A stretch of DNA of 64,000 nucleotides, from assembly GCA_947095585.1 (NCBI GenBank), contig OX352761.1:52378019-52442018 (forward strand), given 5' to 3'. A program made the translations under genes and the position numbers. Shown piece after piece: positions 1 to 12,094 of the stretch. The notes under the pieces are model-generated. The model did not search any database, was not told the origin of the DNA, and worked only from the letters and a program-made list of their open reading frames with translations. Numbering within the stretch: position 1 is the first letter of the stretch; every line of letters begins with the position of its first letter. The stretch comes from Nephrocerus scutellatus. Taxonomy: Eukaryota; Arthropoda; Insecta; Diptera; Pipunculidae.

Positions 1-960
1 ATGCGAGAGTACCCCTGCAATGCCCGTAGGACTGGCGTTGCATGCTACTAATACTGGTAGTTCGGGATCGAAAGGCATTAATACCTTATCGCTGGAGATT
101 GTGTTTTTAAGTTTTAGAAACGCTGATTCACAATTCGATGACCAATAAAATTTAGTTTGTTTTTGAAGAAGTTGACGTAATGGAAACGTGATCGTAGATA
201 AATCCGGTATGAATCTGGAGTAGTAGGTAACCATACCTAAAAATCTTCTAACATCATCTGCTGTAGCTGGACGTGGCATGTTGACTATCGCTGAATTTTC
301 GCTGGAGATTTTGAAATTTTGTTTAATTGAACAACGTTACCCAGATATTCGATCTGAGTTTGAAAAAATGAACATTTACATTTGTTAAGGTGTGGATCGT
401 GTTCTTTTAGTCGTTGGAGACATTGAATTAAATGGTTTCTGCATTCTTCTTCTGTTGCACCATGTACGATGATATCGTCGAAGTATGACATGGTATTCTG
501 CAAACCGGAAAGTATTTGTTCAATGATACGATTGAATTATGATGGCGCCGTTTTTATTCCAAATGAATGTCGATTTACTTTGTATGTCCCTCTATGAGTT
601 GAGATAGTTTGAATATTACACGATTCTTGACATACTCGAAGATGCAGATATGCTTTATATAAGTCAAGACGGCAGAAAAATCTTGACCCTTTGAGGTTGT
701 TTAAAATTTCATCAATACGACGGATTGGGTAATTTGCAGATACGAGTTGTGGATTTACCCCAACTTTGTAATCGACGCAGAGTCGAACACCACCGTCAGC
801 TTCGGGAATAATTACTAATGGAGATCCCCAGTCACTCCTTGTGACGATGGACGTTCTGAGTGATTGAGTCACTCATGCAATGTTGTTAGCGGGTTTTTTT
901 TTTACAATAAGATCGTTGTGGATAGGAACGAATAGAGAAGTTGTCGGGGTTTTTCCTATT
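1..960 (-). pseudogene. Ty3/gypsy (mag/K02A2.6-type) pol fragment: RT and start of RNase H
   Basis: Reverse-transcriptase remnant that would copy retrotransposon RNA into cDNA. Minus-strand open frames at 872-537 and 503-285 are in one frame, split by a TAA near 537. The palm block RFFCRLDLYKAYLHL, the THRGTYKVNR block and the YFDDI catalytic box (usually YVDDI or YLDDI) are visible. A frameshift near 300 leads to a third stretch, 284 to 1, with the thumb block RRFLGMVTYYSRFIPD and an RNase H start where the usual TDAS reads CNAS. The fragment runs off the window edge. Similarity to K02A2.6/mag pol is from family knowledge. It is clearly dead: a stop, a frameshift and a changed RNase H Asp. 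Confidence 0.85.
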
Positions 961-2337
961 GAATTTTAAGGTAAATAAAAATAAATAAAATAATTACTTA
1001 ATCAATAAATATAAATAATTTATGAAAAAAAAAATGCGCAGCAGTATAAAATACGAGTATATGATTGTATGAACTATATGTTTTCTATATTACATATAAA
1101 TATTCTGTACTAAGGTTTTCTCTCTGTGTATTTTAATAAAATTTTCTCTCTGAGTACTTAATATATTCTATAACTATTATGATGTGTTATATTAGTATGA
1201 GATTATTGAGATTATATGGACATATAATATTGATAGGCACAGATTGGAGAAAAAGGAGTGGGTTCCGAGTCTTCAACGCGAGTGGTCGCAAAAAGTTTTT
1301 TTGGCTGTCGCGTGTGCTGGATTGCGTCGCTTCGTCGTGAGACTGTTGACGCATTTGGTGGATTGCATTGCCATACGCGTTACAGTTAGTTCAATTTCGA
1401 TCGTGGCGGTATTTCAAGTGCATATATTAGATATACCAAGTGGTAACGTTGACAATATGAATTATGTTAGACGTTAGGCCATCAAAAGGCAACCACTTGA
1501 AGAGTGTCTAATTACTATTAAGAATAAAAACAAATATAGTCCGTAGCTAATTAAATAATTTGCATTCCACAGCCGGCCGCTGAGTGTTTGCTGTTTGAGA
1601 AGTACGCTGTCTCGTCTTCAGACCGATCATTTTATGCCCGTTATCATTTAAATTGGCTAAAATTAGCTAAACAAAAATAGTGTTATTCATAGTGGAATTA
1701 TTTTCATTGCATTAAGAATACTTTTCTGGCGGTAATAACGAGTAGCGGGACGCGGGTCGTTGAATCCGTTGACGGCATTAGCGGTGGTGTTAGATTGCAC
1801 CAGTGGGTGTTCTCGATTCTCGATCTCGAAGAGATAGTTGGAGTGTCCGTTATACCGGATAACAGTTTGCCAAAAACAACTGTGTAGTGAATAAAAAAAT
1901 CAGTTTTAACTAACTTAACGGAAAATTGGATATTTCGAGCTTGTTAAAACAGAGTAATCATTCAACTCGTTGTTTGTGTGTGTGAGCACAGGATGGAAAC
2001 TTCACCGACCAACGCAGCAGCATCATGAATAAAAAAAAACATACGTTTCAACGTCATCATTAGCGGCGCCGCATAAGGTTTTTTTTTTGTTTTTCTATTT
2101 ATATATATATATCTTTAAATTACTTACATATCTGCATATCTTTATTTTATATATATATATAAATATATACCGAATAGGTATTTTTATTATTCACAATATA
2201 ATTAGTAATATTCTCTAAAATTTACCTATCATTTTTGTTATTAGCATTACTGTATTTTTTTTTTCTCTTTCTTGGCTTAAATAAAGCATAATTTATAATG
2301 AAACTACCTAAATCACTGATCGTTTTCCTTCCTGCCC
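961..2337. other. AT-rich stretch without a recognisable gene
   Basis: No coding block I recognise on either strand. The open frame at 1244-1477 (+) has no family signature. The part from 1240 to about 2040 is less AT-rich and could be the outer part of the long terminal repeat of the element starting at 2605, but no second copy is present to define it. 2090-2180 holds short runs of TA repeats. Confidence 0.4.
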
Positions 2338-2604
2338 CTACAATGGGAGTCTAAAGGATTTGGTATTGTGGTGTGGGTGACTCAGTTCCCCGGATGACGA
2401 GTACATGTTCGCGTCAGTTGCTGCCCGTTCGTTGAACATCCCTTTTATCCCCGTCCTTTCATCATCCTGCGGTCTAAAACAGGCCTTGTGCAAGTTCTTA
2501 AACCCCGCCCGTATCCCTGAGTGCTTAGCCGGAGCATTTGACCGCCTGAACCTCTGCACATCGCAATCTGCCAACGCCACCATGTTAAATGGTGGTCGTT
2601 ACAG
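2338..2604 (+). mobile_element. Probable 3' part of a 5' LTR
   Basis: The sequence ending in GGTCGTTACA directly abuts a primer-binding site at 2605, which is where a Ty3/gypsy 5' LTR must end. The 5' boundary cannot be set because the partner LTR is missing. The two opposed open frames at 2338-2583 (-) and 2405-2632 (+) show no family motif and are treated as chance. Confidence 0.45.
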
Positions 2605-2615
2605 TGGCGCCCAAG
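2605..2615 (+). promoter_or_regulatory. Primer-binding site, tRNA-Lys type
   Basis: TGGCGCCCAAG matches the start of the tRNA-Lys-type PBS, where minus-strand DNA synthesis would begin; the match decays after 11 bases. It lies right after an LTR-like TTACA end and about 1 kb upstream of a gag frame on the same strand, as expected. Confidence 0.65.
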
Positions 2616-2639
2616 TGGTAATTACGGTTTAGTATTCGA

Positions 2640-3598
2640 ATTATATCCAAATATATATGTCGATTTAGTTTCAATGCCAGTTGATTTCAAGTTGATTTCT
2701 AGGCATATTCCTTGTTAACTTTTAATTGAGTCTCAGTTGTTTTCCGAATATTTTCGTTTGACTACAAATGTGACTTGGTTGATTTTGAGATGATTTTCAG
2801 TTGATTCTTGGAGATTTTTCTTGGTGACTGTCGATTGAGTCTCGGTTGATATCCGGATATTTTCGTTTGATTTATAATCGAGTCTCAGTTGATTTCTTAT
2901 GGACTTCTGAACAATTTTTGTTGGTTTCAGCTGAACATAATTTGTCTGTTTATTTTTTTTTGCTATATTTCCCCATTCATATCTCCCGTTGGTAATGTTA
3001 ACGATCGGCTTAAGCAGGACTTGACCAACATTCGGACTCTTGGCTAAATATTAGCGCGGTGGTTCCTTTGAATTACTAATTCGGGTTTTGCTTTCTGTTG
3101 ATCGTTAGCATTTTGCATTACTGGTTTGTTTACGTATCTTATCCCCTCCATTATGGGTTTGAATAGATATCGTCATTGATTATCAGCTAAATGTCGTAGT
3201 TTTATTGAGTATTGTTCCTAATCGTTCAACATAATTAACGTCGGCAAAGGCATGTCTTCTAAATCTGGGGTCCCGCCTCATCCGCACCACATACCAAATT
3301 ATCTACAATATTAGTTTTTTTTAACTTTTGCTCGTTATAGAGTGCTAATCGTAACCGGAAAATTTGTTATTGGAAACAGTTTTGACACCTTTAGGTGTGG
3401 AACTAAGAAGTATAATTTACAAAACAACAAGTTTATATTTAACAAATTTTTTTTGTTGAAAAGAAAAATGTTCATCAGATTCTTGTAATTGAACAATTGC
3501 ATGGGTGTCTTAGTCTCTCAGGGGTGACACGCGTTACCAATCATAGCTGACTTAATTTTTTTTAATCTTTCGGGAGTAGTCCTTTACAAAATACCAAG
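2640..3598 (+). repeat. Leader of the Ty3 element with degenerate internal repeats
   Basis: Untranslated leader between PBS and gag. Between 2650 and 2930 a motif of the form GAGTCTCRGTTGATWTCCGG followed by ATATTTTCGTTTGA recurs (about 2726, 2832 and a partial copy near 2881), giving a decayed repeat of roughly 105 bases. From 2960 to 3598 I see no gene. Confidence 0.5.
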
Positions 3599-5521
3599 AT
3601 GAATCCGGACCATTTGTCTAACGATGAGTTTGAATTGGAATGTCTGGTCCGCAACATTTCTGGTGATCCATTAACTAAACTTAATGAGCTCATAAAGCGA
3701 TTAGAAAACGAGAAGGAGCATCCGGTGTTAGCACCAAATAGACCTCCACAACCTGCCCAGAAAAACCCTAGGGGTGAAGTCAGTAAGATTTCGTGGAAAT
3801 TTCGTTCCATCTACGCTGAAATTCAAAATTTATTAGTCTTGCGTAGCGATAAGGCAAATATACAGTTTGATATATTTCATTCACGCTTGTTACATATTCA
3901 CGGGCGGTTGCAAAAGATTAGGTATTCAAAGGCAGTGGAAACTGTGGTCGCTGAGCTCAACGACAAATGTGATCAAATGATTGAATTTATCACTAATGTC
4001 AATCAGGAAAACAAGGATTTAAATGAGTCTATCACTCAGTTTAAGTCTTTGGATATTGGAACTGAAGGGCATACTCATTCTGGTGACGGCATTGAACAGG
4101 ACGACCGGGAAGGGTCCGACACTTCTGATACAGATCAGACAGACCAGTCACAAGTACGACAATTAGAGCATCACACTAGCTCTCCGAATTATAGCAATGA
4201 GCCTATAATGCCTAATAACTTGAATGGTGCAGTTCAGGGAGCCTCTTCAGAGAGAGTAGATCCTGTTGTAACGAGTTCAAAGACTGTTCCGGCAAAGGTA
4301 AAACAACCAAGCGTAAACCAGACCCAATATAATTTGTTGTTCCCACCGGTGGGGAGGTCGTTGTCAAATAATAAACAGTCTGGGAACTGTTCAGTGCTGA
4401 ATCCAGATCAGTTGTACCATCCACCAATCTTTAATCCTCTTCAGCGTGACCCAACAAAATGACGGTTCATTGACGGGCACGCCGGTAAAAAAATTTATTC
4501 GCATGTTGGAGCACCAAGCGTTGACTAACCGAATTCATTTGCAGCAAATTGCTAATGACATGAGTTACTTCCTCCGTGGCATCGCAGCAGACTGGTATTG
4601 GGATTTCATCCAACGGCATGGTAACGTTGAATGGGCATTTTTGAAAAATGAGCTGACAAAAAGGTTCGCTGATAGACGAACCGATTTGGAAATACGACGT
4701 GTTATAGAATCGAAGAAACAGCGACCGAATGAAAAGTTTATCGAGTTCTATAATTCAGTTCTATCAACGTCCCTGCAAATGGAAACTCCTATGCCAGACT
4801 CGGAACTCATTTTCATTCTTACCCAAAATATGCGACCAGGTCTACAGGACCGACTTGCAGTTACACAGTTTGTAACACTAGACGAATTGCTGCGACAATG
4901 CATGGCATACGAGGATACTTGGCTCGTAATCGAATTTTACCCGAAATGGCCGTTGAGTCTCGAAAATATGCGCATGAACTCCAAGTTTTATCGGATCCTA
5001 AGTTTACTGACGTTAACTACAATACTAATTATCCTAGGTTTCAACCAGTTAACACAACAGCGAGTTACGTTTCAGACCAGGGTCATTCCAATGTTAATCC
5101 AAAAGAGTCTCATGATCACTCGGGTTTCTATCCCAACTCTAATAGAATAAATTATCAGGACCCATATGGTTCAGGAAAAGATATGCCGCTGCATCACAGC
5201 CAGGCAGTTCGATCAGCATCACCCTTCTCGAGTACTTCCCAGTCGAAGGTGAACCATTGTTGGAATTGCCTCCAATCAGGTCACTACTTTAAAGACTGCA
5301 ACCATCGTATACTACATACGTTTTGTTTCGGTTGTGGTGCTCCTGAAGTTCTAAAGAAATCGTGTACCCATTGCTGCCTAGTTCAGGGAAACTTGAAGGA
5401 GGGGGTAAGCGCAAGCAATCCAATGCGGAAGCTTATCTCCAACCATCAAGCACAACGAACAGACAACAGACATCGATCGAACCAAAACAGGAACGGAAGG
5501 TTTCCTTCAAACCCGAAATAA
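3599..5521 (+). pseudogene. gag: Ty3/gypsy gag, broken by nonsense and frameshifts
   Basis: Structural polyprotein remnant. The first frame (3599-4462) gives an acidic, low-complexity N-terminal part and ends at a premature TGA (4460-4462). After a seven-A run (4487-4493) the capsid-like retrotransposon gag domain continues in another frame (4446-5150; FLRGIAADWYWDF, FIEFYNSVLSTS). A second shift near 4917 leads to the nucleocapsid frame (4898-5521), which carries a CX2CX4HX4C knuckle, CWNCLQSGHYFKDC, and a second cysteine cluster (CFGCGAP, CTHC). The protease piece follows downstream on the same strand. At least one nonsense and two shifts make it inactive. Confidence 0.8.
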
Positions 5522-5589
5522 ATATTACTTAAAGTAATAGCTCCTTAAAATATACGATATCCAAAACTATCTATCCAAAAATTACTAAC

Positions 5590-5946
5590 AGGGGAGAACG
5601 TAATTTACGTTCCATTCGTTATTTCCAACGCAAGAAAGAGCTTAAATCTCAAATTTCTGAATTATTGTTAACTGATTCATCCGATGATCGTCCCTATGCT
5701 GAAGTGGAAATTTTAGGCAAAAGAGTTTTTGGGTTATTAGACATTGGTGCCAACGTTTCTATTTTGGGTAAAAATTGCGAAGAGTTTTTAAAGAATCTGA
5801 CCGTTAATTTTCGGCATTTTCCGTGCACGATTAGAACAGCAAACGGCCACTCTGAACAAATCATAGGCCACATACAAGTACCTGTGATGTTCGCGGGCCA
5901 TTGCACATTCATGGGCAATATAATTCTGCTGATTCATTATCAATGA
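5590..5946 (+). pseudogene. Retropepsin-like protease fragment of the same Ty3 element
   Basis: Aspartic-protease piece with the active-site context LLDIGANVSILG (usual D-T/S-G, here D-I-G) and a following VPVMF strand near residue 70. Retropepsins cut the Gag-Pol polyprotein. The frame differs from the upstream gag frame and stops at 5946 before any reverse transcriptase, so the element lacks RT, RNase H, integrase and 3' LTR here. The change at the residue after the catalytic Asp suggests loss of activity. Confidence 0.7.
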
Positions 5947-6537
5947 TCATTAATTTGAATAATGAAAATCATCACAATAATGATTTTATTAACACTTAGT
6001 AACGTAGAAATGATTAAAGAAATGTTTCTTCTATACTAAATACAGAAGACAGTCCTATAACTGGCACCATAGCTCATCACATACAACATCATCACATCAC
6101 TTAAAAATAAATAACTTATAAGCGGATTTAAATGTTCATTACCACTTATTATTGTATATCACAGGCCAAACAGAGTAACGCAGCTTTGGTTTTCAGTTCA
6201 TAAAAAATTTGAGTAGTTTTAAATTAAATATGAAGAGATATGTCGCGATCAGCACGAACACATGCATCGAAATGGTATCGTACGGCTTTGAAACATGCAG
6301 GCAGCACGCAAGCACTGTATCACTTTATGCGATGTTAATAGAACGAGCAGAGCAGAGCACCGATAGAAAACGAACAGAGACTCTACTCTCATTACTACTG
6401 TACATGTTTGTTTCGTTCTGCTCATGCTATGAGCTTGATTGTATGTTTATGAGATTAAGTAATGAAGAATAATGAAAATCATAGCAAGGATGATTTAAAT
6501 AACACTTAGTAATGTAGAAATGATTAAAGACATTTTT

Positions 6538-6708
6538 CTTCTAAACTAAATACTAAAAAGAGCAGGGTAGGCTCTTGTCGAAGACACGGCCGTGGGTTTT
6601 GAGCGTGACAACGTCTGTCCGGGACGAAAGAAAAGAAAACAAAGATCTTGTTGTCTGTGGGACATAAACACGGACGGATATATTAAAAAAAAATTCTATA
6701 CTAAATAC
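6538..6708 (+). mobile_element. Short retroposed insertion with A-tail and target duplication
   Basis: A segment of about 140 bases (6554-6693) that is absent from the sister repeat copy at 6030. It starts TAAAAAGAGCAGGG, is GC-richer than its surroundings and ends in nine A. It is flanked by near-identical 15-mers (TTCTAAACTAAATAC and TTCTATACTAAATAC), as expected for LINE-mobilised SINEs or short truncated retrocopies. No A/B box of a tRNA promoter was identified. Confidence 0.55.
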
Positions 6709-7904
6709 AAGTCCTACGACTTGCACCGTAGCTCATCACATACATCATCATCACATCACATTATATATAAATTATTTATAAGCGATTTTTAATGTTAATA
6801 ACCACTAACTGTGAAGTTGCTGCATATTGCATATTACTGAACAAAGCCAAACACAGTAATGCAGCTTTTGGTTTCAACTCATAAAAAATTTGAGTAATTT
6901 TAAATTAAATTAGAAGAGAAAAGTAGTGACTAGTGCTGCCCATGCTTCGAAATGGTATGGTAAGAATGTCGCTTTCAAACATGCAGGCCAATTATTTCTC
7001 ATTAAATTTCTTTTGCATTGTTCTCTTATTTCTGTAATTGATCGAATAGTTATTTTGAACCAATGCTTAATGCCATGTATGATGTTTGATGGTTGACTCA
7101 ATGGTCGATGGTTGATTCGTTGTACAGTGGCAGACATCCAACTTACGATCGAACATCAAACCAGCAATCGAACTTACTGTATACATGACTAAGCATAAGA
7201 TAAGCCAAAAGAAAAGGAAATAGCAGCAACAGCAACGTCGCTTGCAACTTGTGAATGGCCTTGCGTCTTTTTTGTAACATTTGTATTTTTTTTCTCTCTC
7301 ACAGAGCACTGATATAAAATGAACAGAGAATAAACTATCACTACGGCTGCGGTAAAGAATTAAGAAGCTTCGCAGCTTGTGCTGCACAAAATAATGGCAG
7401 GCAGTCAGTATGCACGAAATTGCGGCTATATTTTGAACCGACTTACAGCCTGCTTGTAAGGCGACAATTTGACATTTACATTTTGCTATTTTCATCTAAT
7501 TTTAAGTAGCTGCGTAAACTGCGCAGTCGATTTTTCTTTAATGCATTGGCTGAAAAGTGAATTTTTGACCAACATGCAGCATAAACTGCGCAGCGGCTGA
7601 ATTCTTGACCGCAGCCTACTACTGCATATGTTTCTTTCGTTCTGCTCTGCTTGATTGTATGTTATTGAAACCACATACATGAACATCACATCACATACAA
7701 CAGAATAAATTTATAAGCTGATTTAAATGTTCATAACAATGTATTGTGAGGTGGGTACATATTAAATATATCATATCACTGCACAAACATAGTAATGCAG
7801 TTGCGTCGATAGTAGTAGGAGAAGTAAGAGCTGTTAAAAACATATGTGCGTGTAATCTTTACGCGCGGTTGGAGTGAAATTCTTTGACGTTGGGGCCAAG
7901 ATTA

Positions 7905-9290
7905 AATTAAAAGGCACGAGTCGCTTGAGAAATTGCTTAGTTACCGAAATTCCAGACCATAATGATCATATTCCAGAATTCCCATAGGAAGAAGTCTTAT
8001 AGCCGCTTATTAGTCCTGCATTCCGAATTTCATTTGAAACGCTTGAGAAATTGCTTTGTTCCAAAAATTCTAGACCATAATGACCATATTCAAGAATTTC
8101 CATAGCAAGAAGTCTTCAGCCTGAACTATAATGCAATTTCATCTCTTTTCGCTAGTGTCAAAACCCGACGATTAAATGAGCGAATACAATGAAAATGTAT
8201 GCTGCGCCCATAATAGCCTTCGCAATAGTTTCGTTACTTTGGCAATCAATTAGATGTGCGCTGGCGAGCGCATTACAATAATGATTATATTCCAGAATTT
8301 TTATTGGAAGAAATCTTATAGTCACATCCTAGTCCTACATTCCGAATTTCATGCGAATCGCTTGAGAAATTGCTTTGTTCCAGAAATTCCAGACAATAAT
8401 GATTATATTCCAGAATTTCCATAGGAAGAAATCTTATAGTCACATCTGAGTCCTACATTCCGAATTACATGCGAATCGCTTGAAAAATTGCTTGCTCCAG
8501 ATATTCCAGACAATAATGATTATATTCCAGAATTTCCATAGGAAGAAATCTTATAGTCACATCTTGGTCCTACATTCCGAATTTCATGCGAATCGCTTGA
8601 GAAATTGCTTTGTTCCAGAAATTCCAGACAATAATGATTATATTCCAGAATTTTCATAGGAAGAAATCTTCAAATCACATCTTAGTCCTACATTCCGAAT
8701 TTCATGCGAATCGCTTGAGAAATTGCTTTGTTTCAGAAATTCCAGACAATAATGATTATATTCCAGAATTTCCATAGGAAGAAATCTTATAGTCACATCT
8801 TAGTCCTACATTCCAAATTTCATGCGAATCGCTTGAAAAATTGCTTTGTTCCAGAAATTCCAGACAATAATGATTATATTCCAGAATTTCCATAGGAAGA
8901 AATCTTATAGTCACATCTTAGTCCTTCATTCCGAATTTCATGTGGATCACTTGAGAAATTGCTTTATTCCAGAAATTCCAGACCATAATGATCATATTCC
9001 AGATTTCCATAGGAAGAAGTCTTGTAGTCGCATCTTAGTCCTTCATTCCGAATTTCATGTAAATCGCTTGAGAAATTGCTTTGTTCCCAAAATTCCAGAC
9101 CATAATGACCAGAATTTCCATAGGAAATAGCCTTGCAGTCGCATCTTAGTCCTACATTCCGAATTTCATGCGAATCGCATGAGAAATTGCTTTATTCCAG
9201 AAATTCCAGACCATTATGATCATATTCCAGAATTTCCATAGGAAGAAGTCTTGCAGTCACATCTTAGTCCTGCATTCCGAATTTCATACG
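7905..9290. repeat. Tandem array with 118-bp unit, about 10 copies
   Basis: The phrase CGCTTGAGAAATTGCTTTG followed by CCAGAAATTCCAGAC and CATAGGAAGAAATCTTATAG recurs with its CTTGA at 7924, 8042, 8361, 8479, 8596, 8714, 8832, 8950, 9067 and (as CATGA) 9178, a period of 117-118. Units differ by a few substitutions. The array is interrupted at about 8119-8275 by unrelated sequence. The open frame at 8846-9130 is a by-product of the repeat. Confidence 0.9.
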
Positions 9291-9521
9291 ATTTCATAAG
9301 GACCAGTCCTACGACTAGCACCGTAGTTCATCACATCACATACAATAAAATAAATAAGCGGATTTAAATGTTCATAGCCACTTATTGTGCTTATTGCATA
9401 TTGGATATTGCATATCACTGCCCAAGCACAGTAAGGCAGCTTTGGTTTTCAATTCATAAAAAATTTCAGTAGTTTTAAATTAAATTTAAAGAGAAATTAA
9501 GTGATCAGCACTAACACATGC

Positions 9522-10004
9522 TGTTGAATGTATCAACAACAACAAGACGACCATAGCATGCACTCAAGCGAGTTCAACGTATCGGCAACAAAATGCAACA
9601 TCAGCATGTGCATAATCGAGTTCAACGTTTCGGCAACAAAAGGAAAAATCAGCATGTGTACAATCGAATTCAACGACAACAACATGCAACATCAGCATTT
9701 GACCAATCGAGTTCAACGCATTGGCAACAACAAAGCAACATCAGCGTTTGCACAATCGATCGTCACACCCAACATCGAGTGACCCACATCCATGCAATTG
9801 TTATTTTGTAACAATCAGCACAAATATCGATTGCATTAGCAATAAGATTAAATTAGTAAGCATTTCCAATATTACTGTTGGAAATGTTTTTTTTAGCAAT
9901 AAGTTTAAATTAAGTAAATTTAGGGTATAAATAGATAACAAATAGAGGAGAATGTTGAGTCAGTTTAACAAATCAAAAACGGTCTTCATACTAAAAAACT
10001 AACA
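9522..10004 (+). mobile_element. LTR of a BEL/Pao element, plus-strand copy
   Basis: Begins TGTTGAATGTATCAACAAC and ends ACTAACA, the same ends as the minus-strand BEL LTRs at 54358-54703 and 47158-47368 (TGTTGAGTGTATC to TGACA). The leader ACTATCCCCCACCAGTGG follows in all three places. Inside, a 48-bp motif (GAGTTCAACG with GGCAACAA) recurs at 9570, 9618, 9666 and 9709. The overlapping frames at 9528-9930 are LTR sequence, not genes. No matching 3' LTR of this copy is in the window. Confidence 0.8.
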
Positions 10005-10179
10005 ACTATCCCCCACCAGTGGTAAGGTGGTTGTCCAGTTAAAAAATCCTAAAGGAAAGAATTAAAAATGTCCTTCGAGCCGGATATTCCGGAAAATTTT
10101 AAAGTTTTTTAAAAAAGTTTTGAGTTACTAAGTTTTGAACTACTTAAGGCAAAGGTCCTTTTTTCACACTACTAACAAA
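10005..10179 (+). other. BEL leader between LTR and gag
   Basis: Untranslated leader collinear with the minus-strand leader at 54195-54357: ACTATCCCCCACCAGTGG, AAATCCTAAAGGAAA and TTTTCACACTACTAACAAAATGGG. A good primer-binding site match was not found in either copy. Confidence 0.65.
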
Positions 10180-11989
10180 ATGGGTGACTTCGAGGACATC
10201 GCATTGGATCGAACGAGGATCACGGAGGAGGTACATCGATTATGGACTAACTTCAAAAGATACGGGGAGTCCTGATACATCCCAGAGTACCTAAGGAGGA
10301 GGCTGGAGGTTCTGGAAAAATTCTGGGTTGACTTCCAGATCAATAATGGGTACTTGGAAGAGCGAAGGAAGGCAGAACCGCAACATGAATACTTCACAAA
10401 AAATTACTTCAGTCAGTTTGAGGTAAGATATTTGGAATCAGGGACATCATCAAAGCAAAACTTGAGATCAAAAGGAGCAGCTTTCCACCGCAACAACAAA
10501 TGTAGGCAGCCAGGCGTCTACCTCAGGAACCCGAGCCAATTCCAACTCAGAGAACAGCAATTTCAGAAGACCAGAGAAAGATGAGCGACATTACAAGGGG
10601 CTCGGGAAGATTTACCAGGCCAAATCTTGTTAAAAATAATCTTCTTCGTATAATTGACAGCTTGGATCTGACAAAATATTCAGTCTATCTTGGGTTTAAG
10701 TTTGATCAATTAAGGGAATGTGGGACAAAGCTGGCTGCGATGAGCGAGGAAATAATGTCATCACCAGACGACTAAGAGCAACAACGAATTCCTCAAGTTG
10801 GAGCACATGTATCAAGAGGCATATATTCAGATCAGGGAGGCAGATGAAATTCAGCGTCAAGCAGAGCAGGTGATTTAACTCATTTTGTCGTGAAGGCATA
10901 ACACTGGCGACAATTTGTGTTAATAATCCAATTTGAGACATTATCTTCTCAATTCGGTTAAAAGAAGCGGTAAGTTCTGTTTTGTGTAGTTATGTATAGT
11001 TTCAGAGTGGTCTCAGCAACATACGTGGGCTGAGAACGAATTTTTTCGCTGTTTTTGCTTATGTTAATTTCCACAGTCCAGCAATTCTGGCACTAAGCGA
11101 AACTCAAGTATTTGTGAATTCTGATACTTCAGATTTAAATCCGCCTGGGTATTGCTTAGTGCCAGAACAACAAATTAAACTTCCAACCACTGTCATGCCA
11201 ATATTCAGCGGAAGGTATGAGGAATGGACACCATTTTGGGAGCTATTTGAGCTAGTAGCGCACCAGAAAGAGTCATTAGATGGTGTCGAACGGATTCAAT
11301 ACTTAAAGGGAAATCTTCATGGAGAAGCAGCGAGAATTGTGAACTACCAATTATGTAACGACGGTAGAATTGCTTCGGAAGCGGTTTCAGAATTCGGCAG
11401 CACTAGTGGACAGTTACATTTAGACTTTGCTGACACAAAAGGCAGTTAGACATGATAGTGCATTTGGCTTAAAAAACATCATGGACACATCAAGGGAAGT
11501 CCTGTGTAGGATTAATAATTTGGGAGTCGATGTAAGCTCATGGGATACGCTAGTCATTCACCAAAACTTGACCCTGAATCCAAGAAATCATATCAACAAT
11601 CAAGGGGAATTTCAACGGAAATTCCAAAACTAAGTGAATTTTTTGAGTTTATCAATAGGAGATTCCGAGGACTGGAAGGCAGTCGCGAACTCAACCGTGA
11701 AAAATCAACAGTTTCTAAAATCTATTTAACGACAGTGTTACGACAGAGGTGCGTACTTTGCAGCGAATCTCATCATCTATCCAGCTGCAAAAAGTTTTTG
11801 AACATGAACGTAAAAAGCCGAAAGGATTTGGTTCGAAGATCTAGCTATGTTTTAATTGCTTGTGAGATGAACTTAAAAGCCCTTAAAAGAAGGGATGCAA
11901 AATATATTCAAGGCAGCATAATTATTTACTTCACTTCCCACAAGAAAAAAATCCAACACGACCCGAGGTCGAGAAGTCATCAACAAAGG
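10180..11989 (+). pseudogene. gag: BEL/Pao gag, heavily decayed
   Basis: Aligns with the fuller minus-strand gag at 54194-52144. It starts MGDFEDIALDRTRITEEVH, hits a TGA near 10273 and then continues through several frames. The capsid-like block is recognisable (SGRYEEWTPFWELFE at about 11208, LKGNLHGEAARIVN near 11305), and the zinc-knuckle region is reduced to CVLCSESHHLSSCKKF (about 11755-11800). A LINE piece interrupts it at 10876-11163. The last 207 bases (from 11783) belong to the first tandem unit. Confidence 0.8.
10876..11163 (+). mobile_element. LINE fragment inside BEL gag
   Basis: BEL gag homology stops after the EADEIQ codons and resumes at 11164 with QQIKLPTTVMP. The sequence between ends with the same LINE endonuclease start as in the tandem units (GTAGTTATGTATAGTTTCAG, CAGCAACATACGTGGGC, CTCAAGTATTTGTGAATTC). 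It is an older, more diverged copy of that LINE and serves as an outgroup for the array. No clean target duplication was found. Confidence 0.65.
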
Positions 11990-12094
11990 TTGTCTCCCAA
12001 ACGCCGCTGTGCACGGTCGTGCAGCTCGCCAGCGCACGCGAGTTAAAATAAAATAAAATAAACAACTGCGTCGTGTTGTGTGGTTGCGCTAAAC

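Larger units (their letters stand above)
5957..9521. repeat. Diverged non-coding repeat family, four or more partial copies
   Basis: A block that includes TAATGAAAATCATMRCAA, then TAGAAATGATTAAAGA, then GTAGCTCATCACATAC, then AAATGTTCATARCCAC, then CAGCTTTGGTTTTCA and CATAAAAAATTTGAGTAG recurs in order at about 5957-6280, 6471-6560 plus 6694-6960, 7608-7810 and 9295-9521. The copies are 80-90% alike by eye and head to tail. Copies three and four flank the 118-bp array. No protein motif is visible; it could be a non-autonomous DNA element with central tandem repeats, but no terminal structure was found. Confidence 0.6.

Noticed and set aside
1244..1477. 77-aa plus-strand frame as a gene
   Set aside because: No start context, homology, splice or domain sign; the length is expected by chance.
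8846..9130. 94-aa frame in the tandem repeat
   Set aside because: It consists of translated 118-base units and is broken in other units.
7905..9290. Regular 118-base repeats as a CRISPR array
   Set aside because: Whole units are similar with no unique spacers between conserved repeats, no cas genes, and the context is insect transposons.
9528..9930. Three overlapping frames near the BEL LTR
   Set aside because: They fall in the 48-base LTR repeat and have no family motif.
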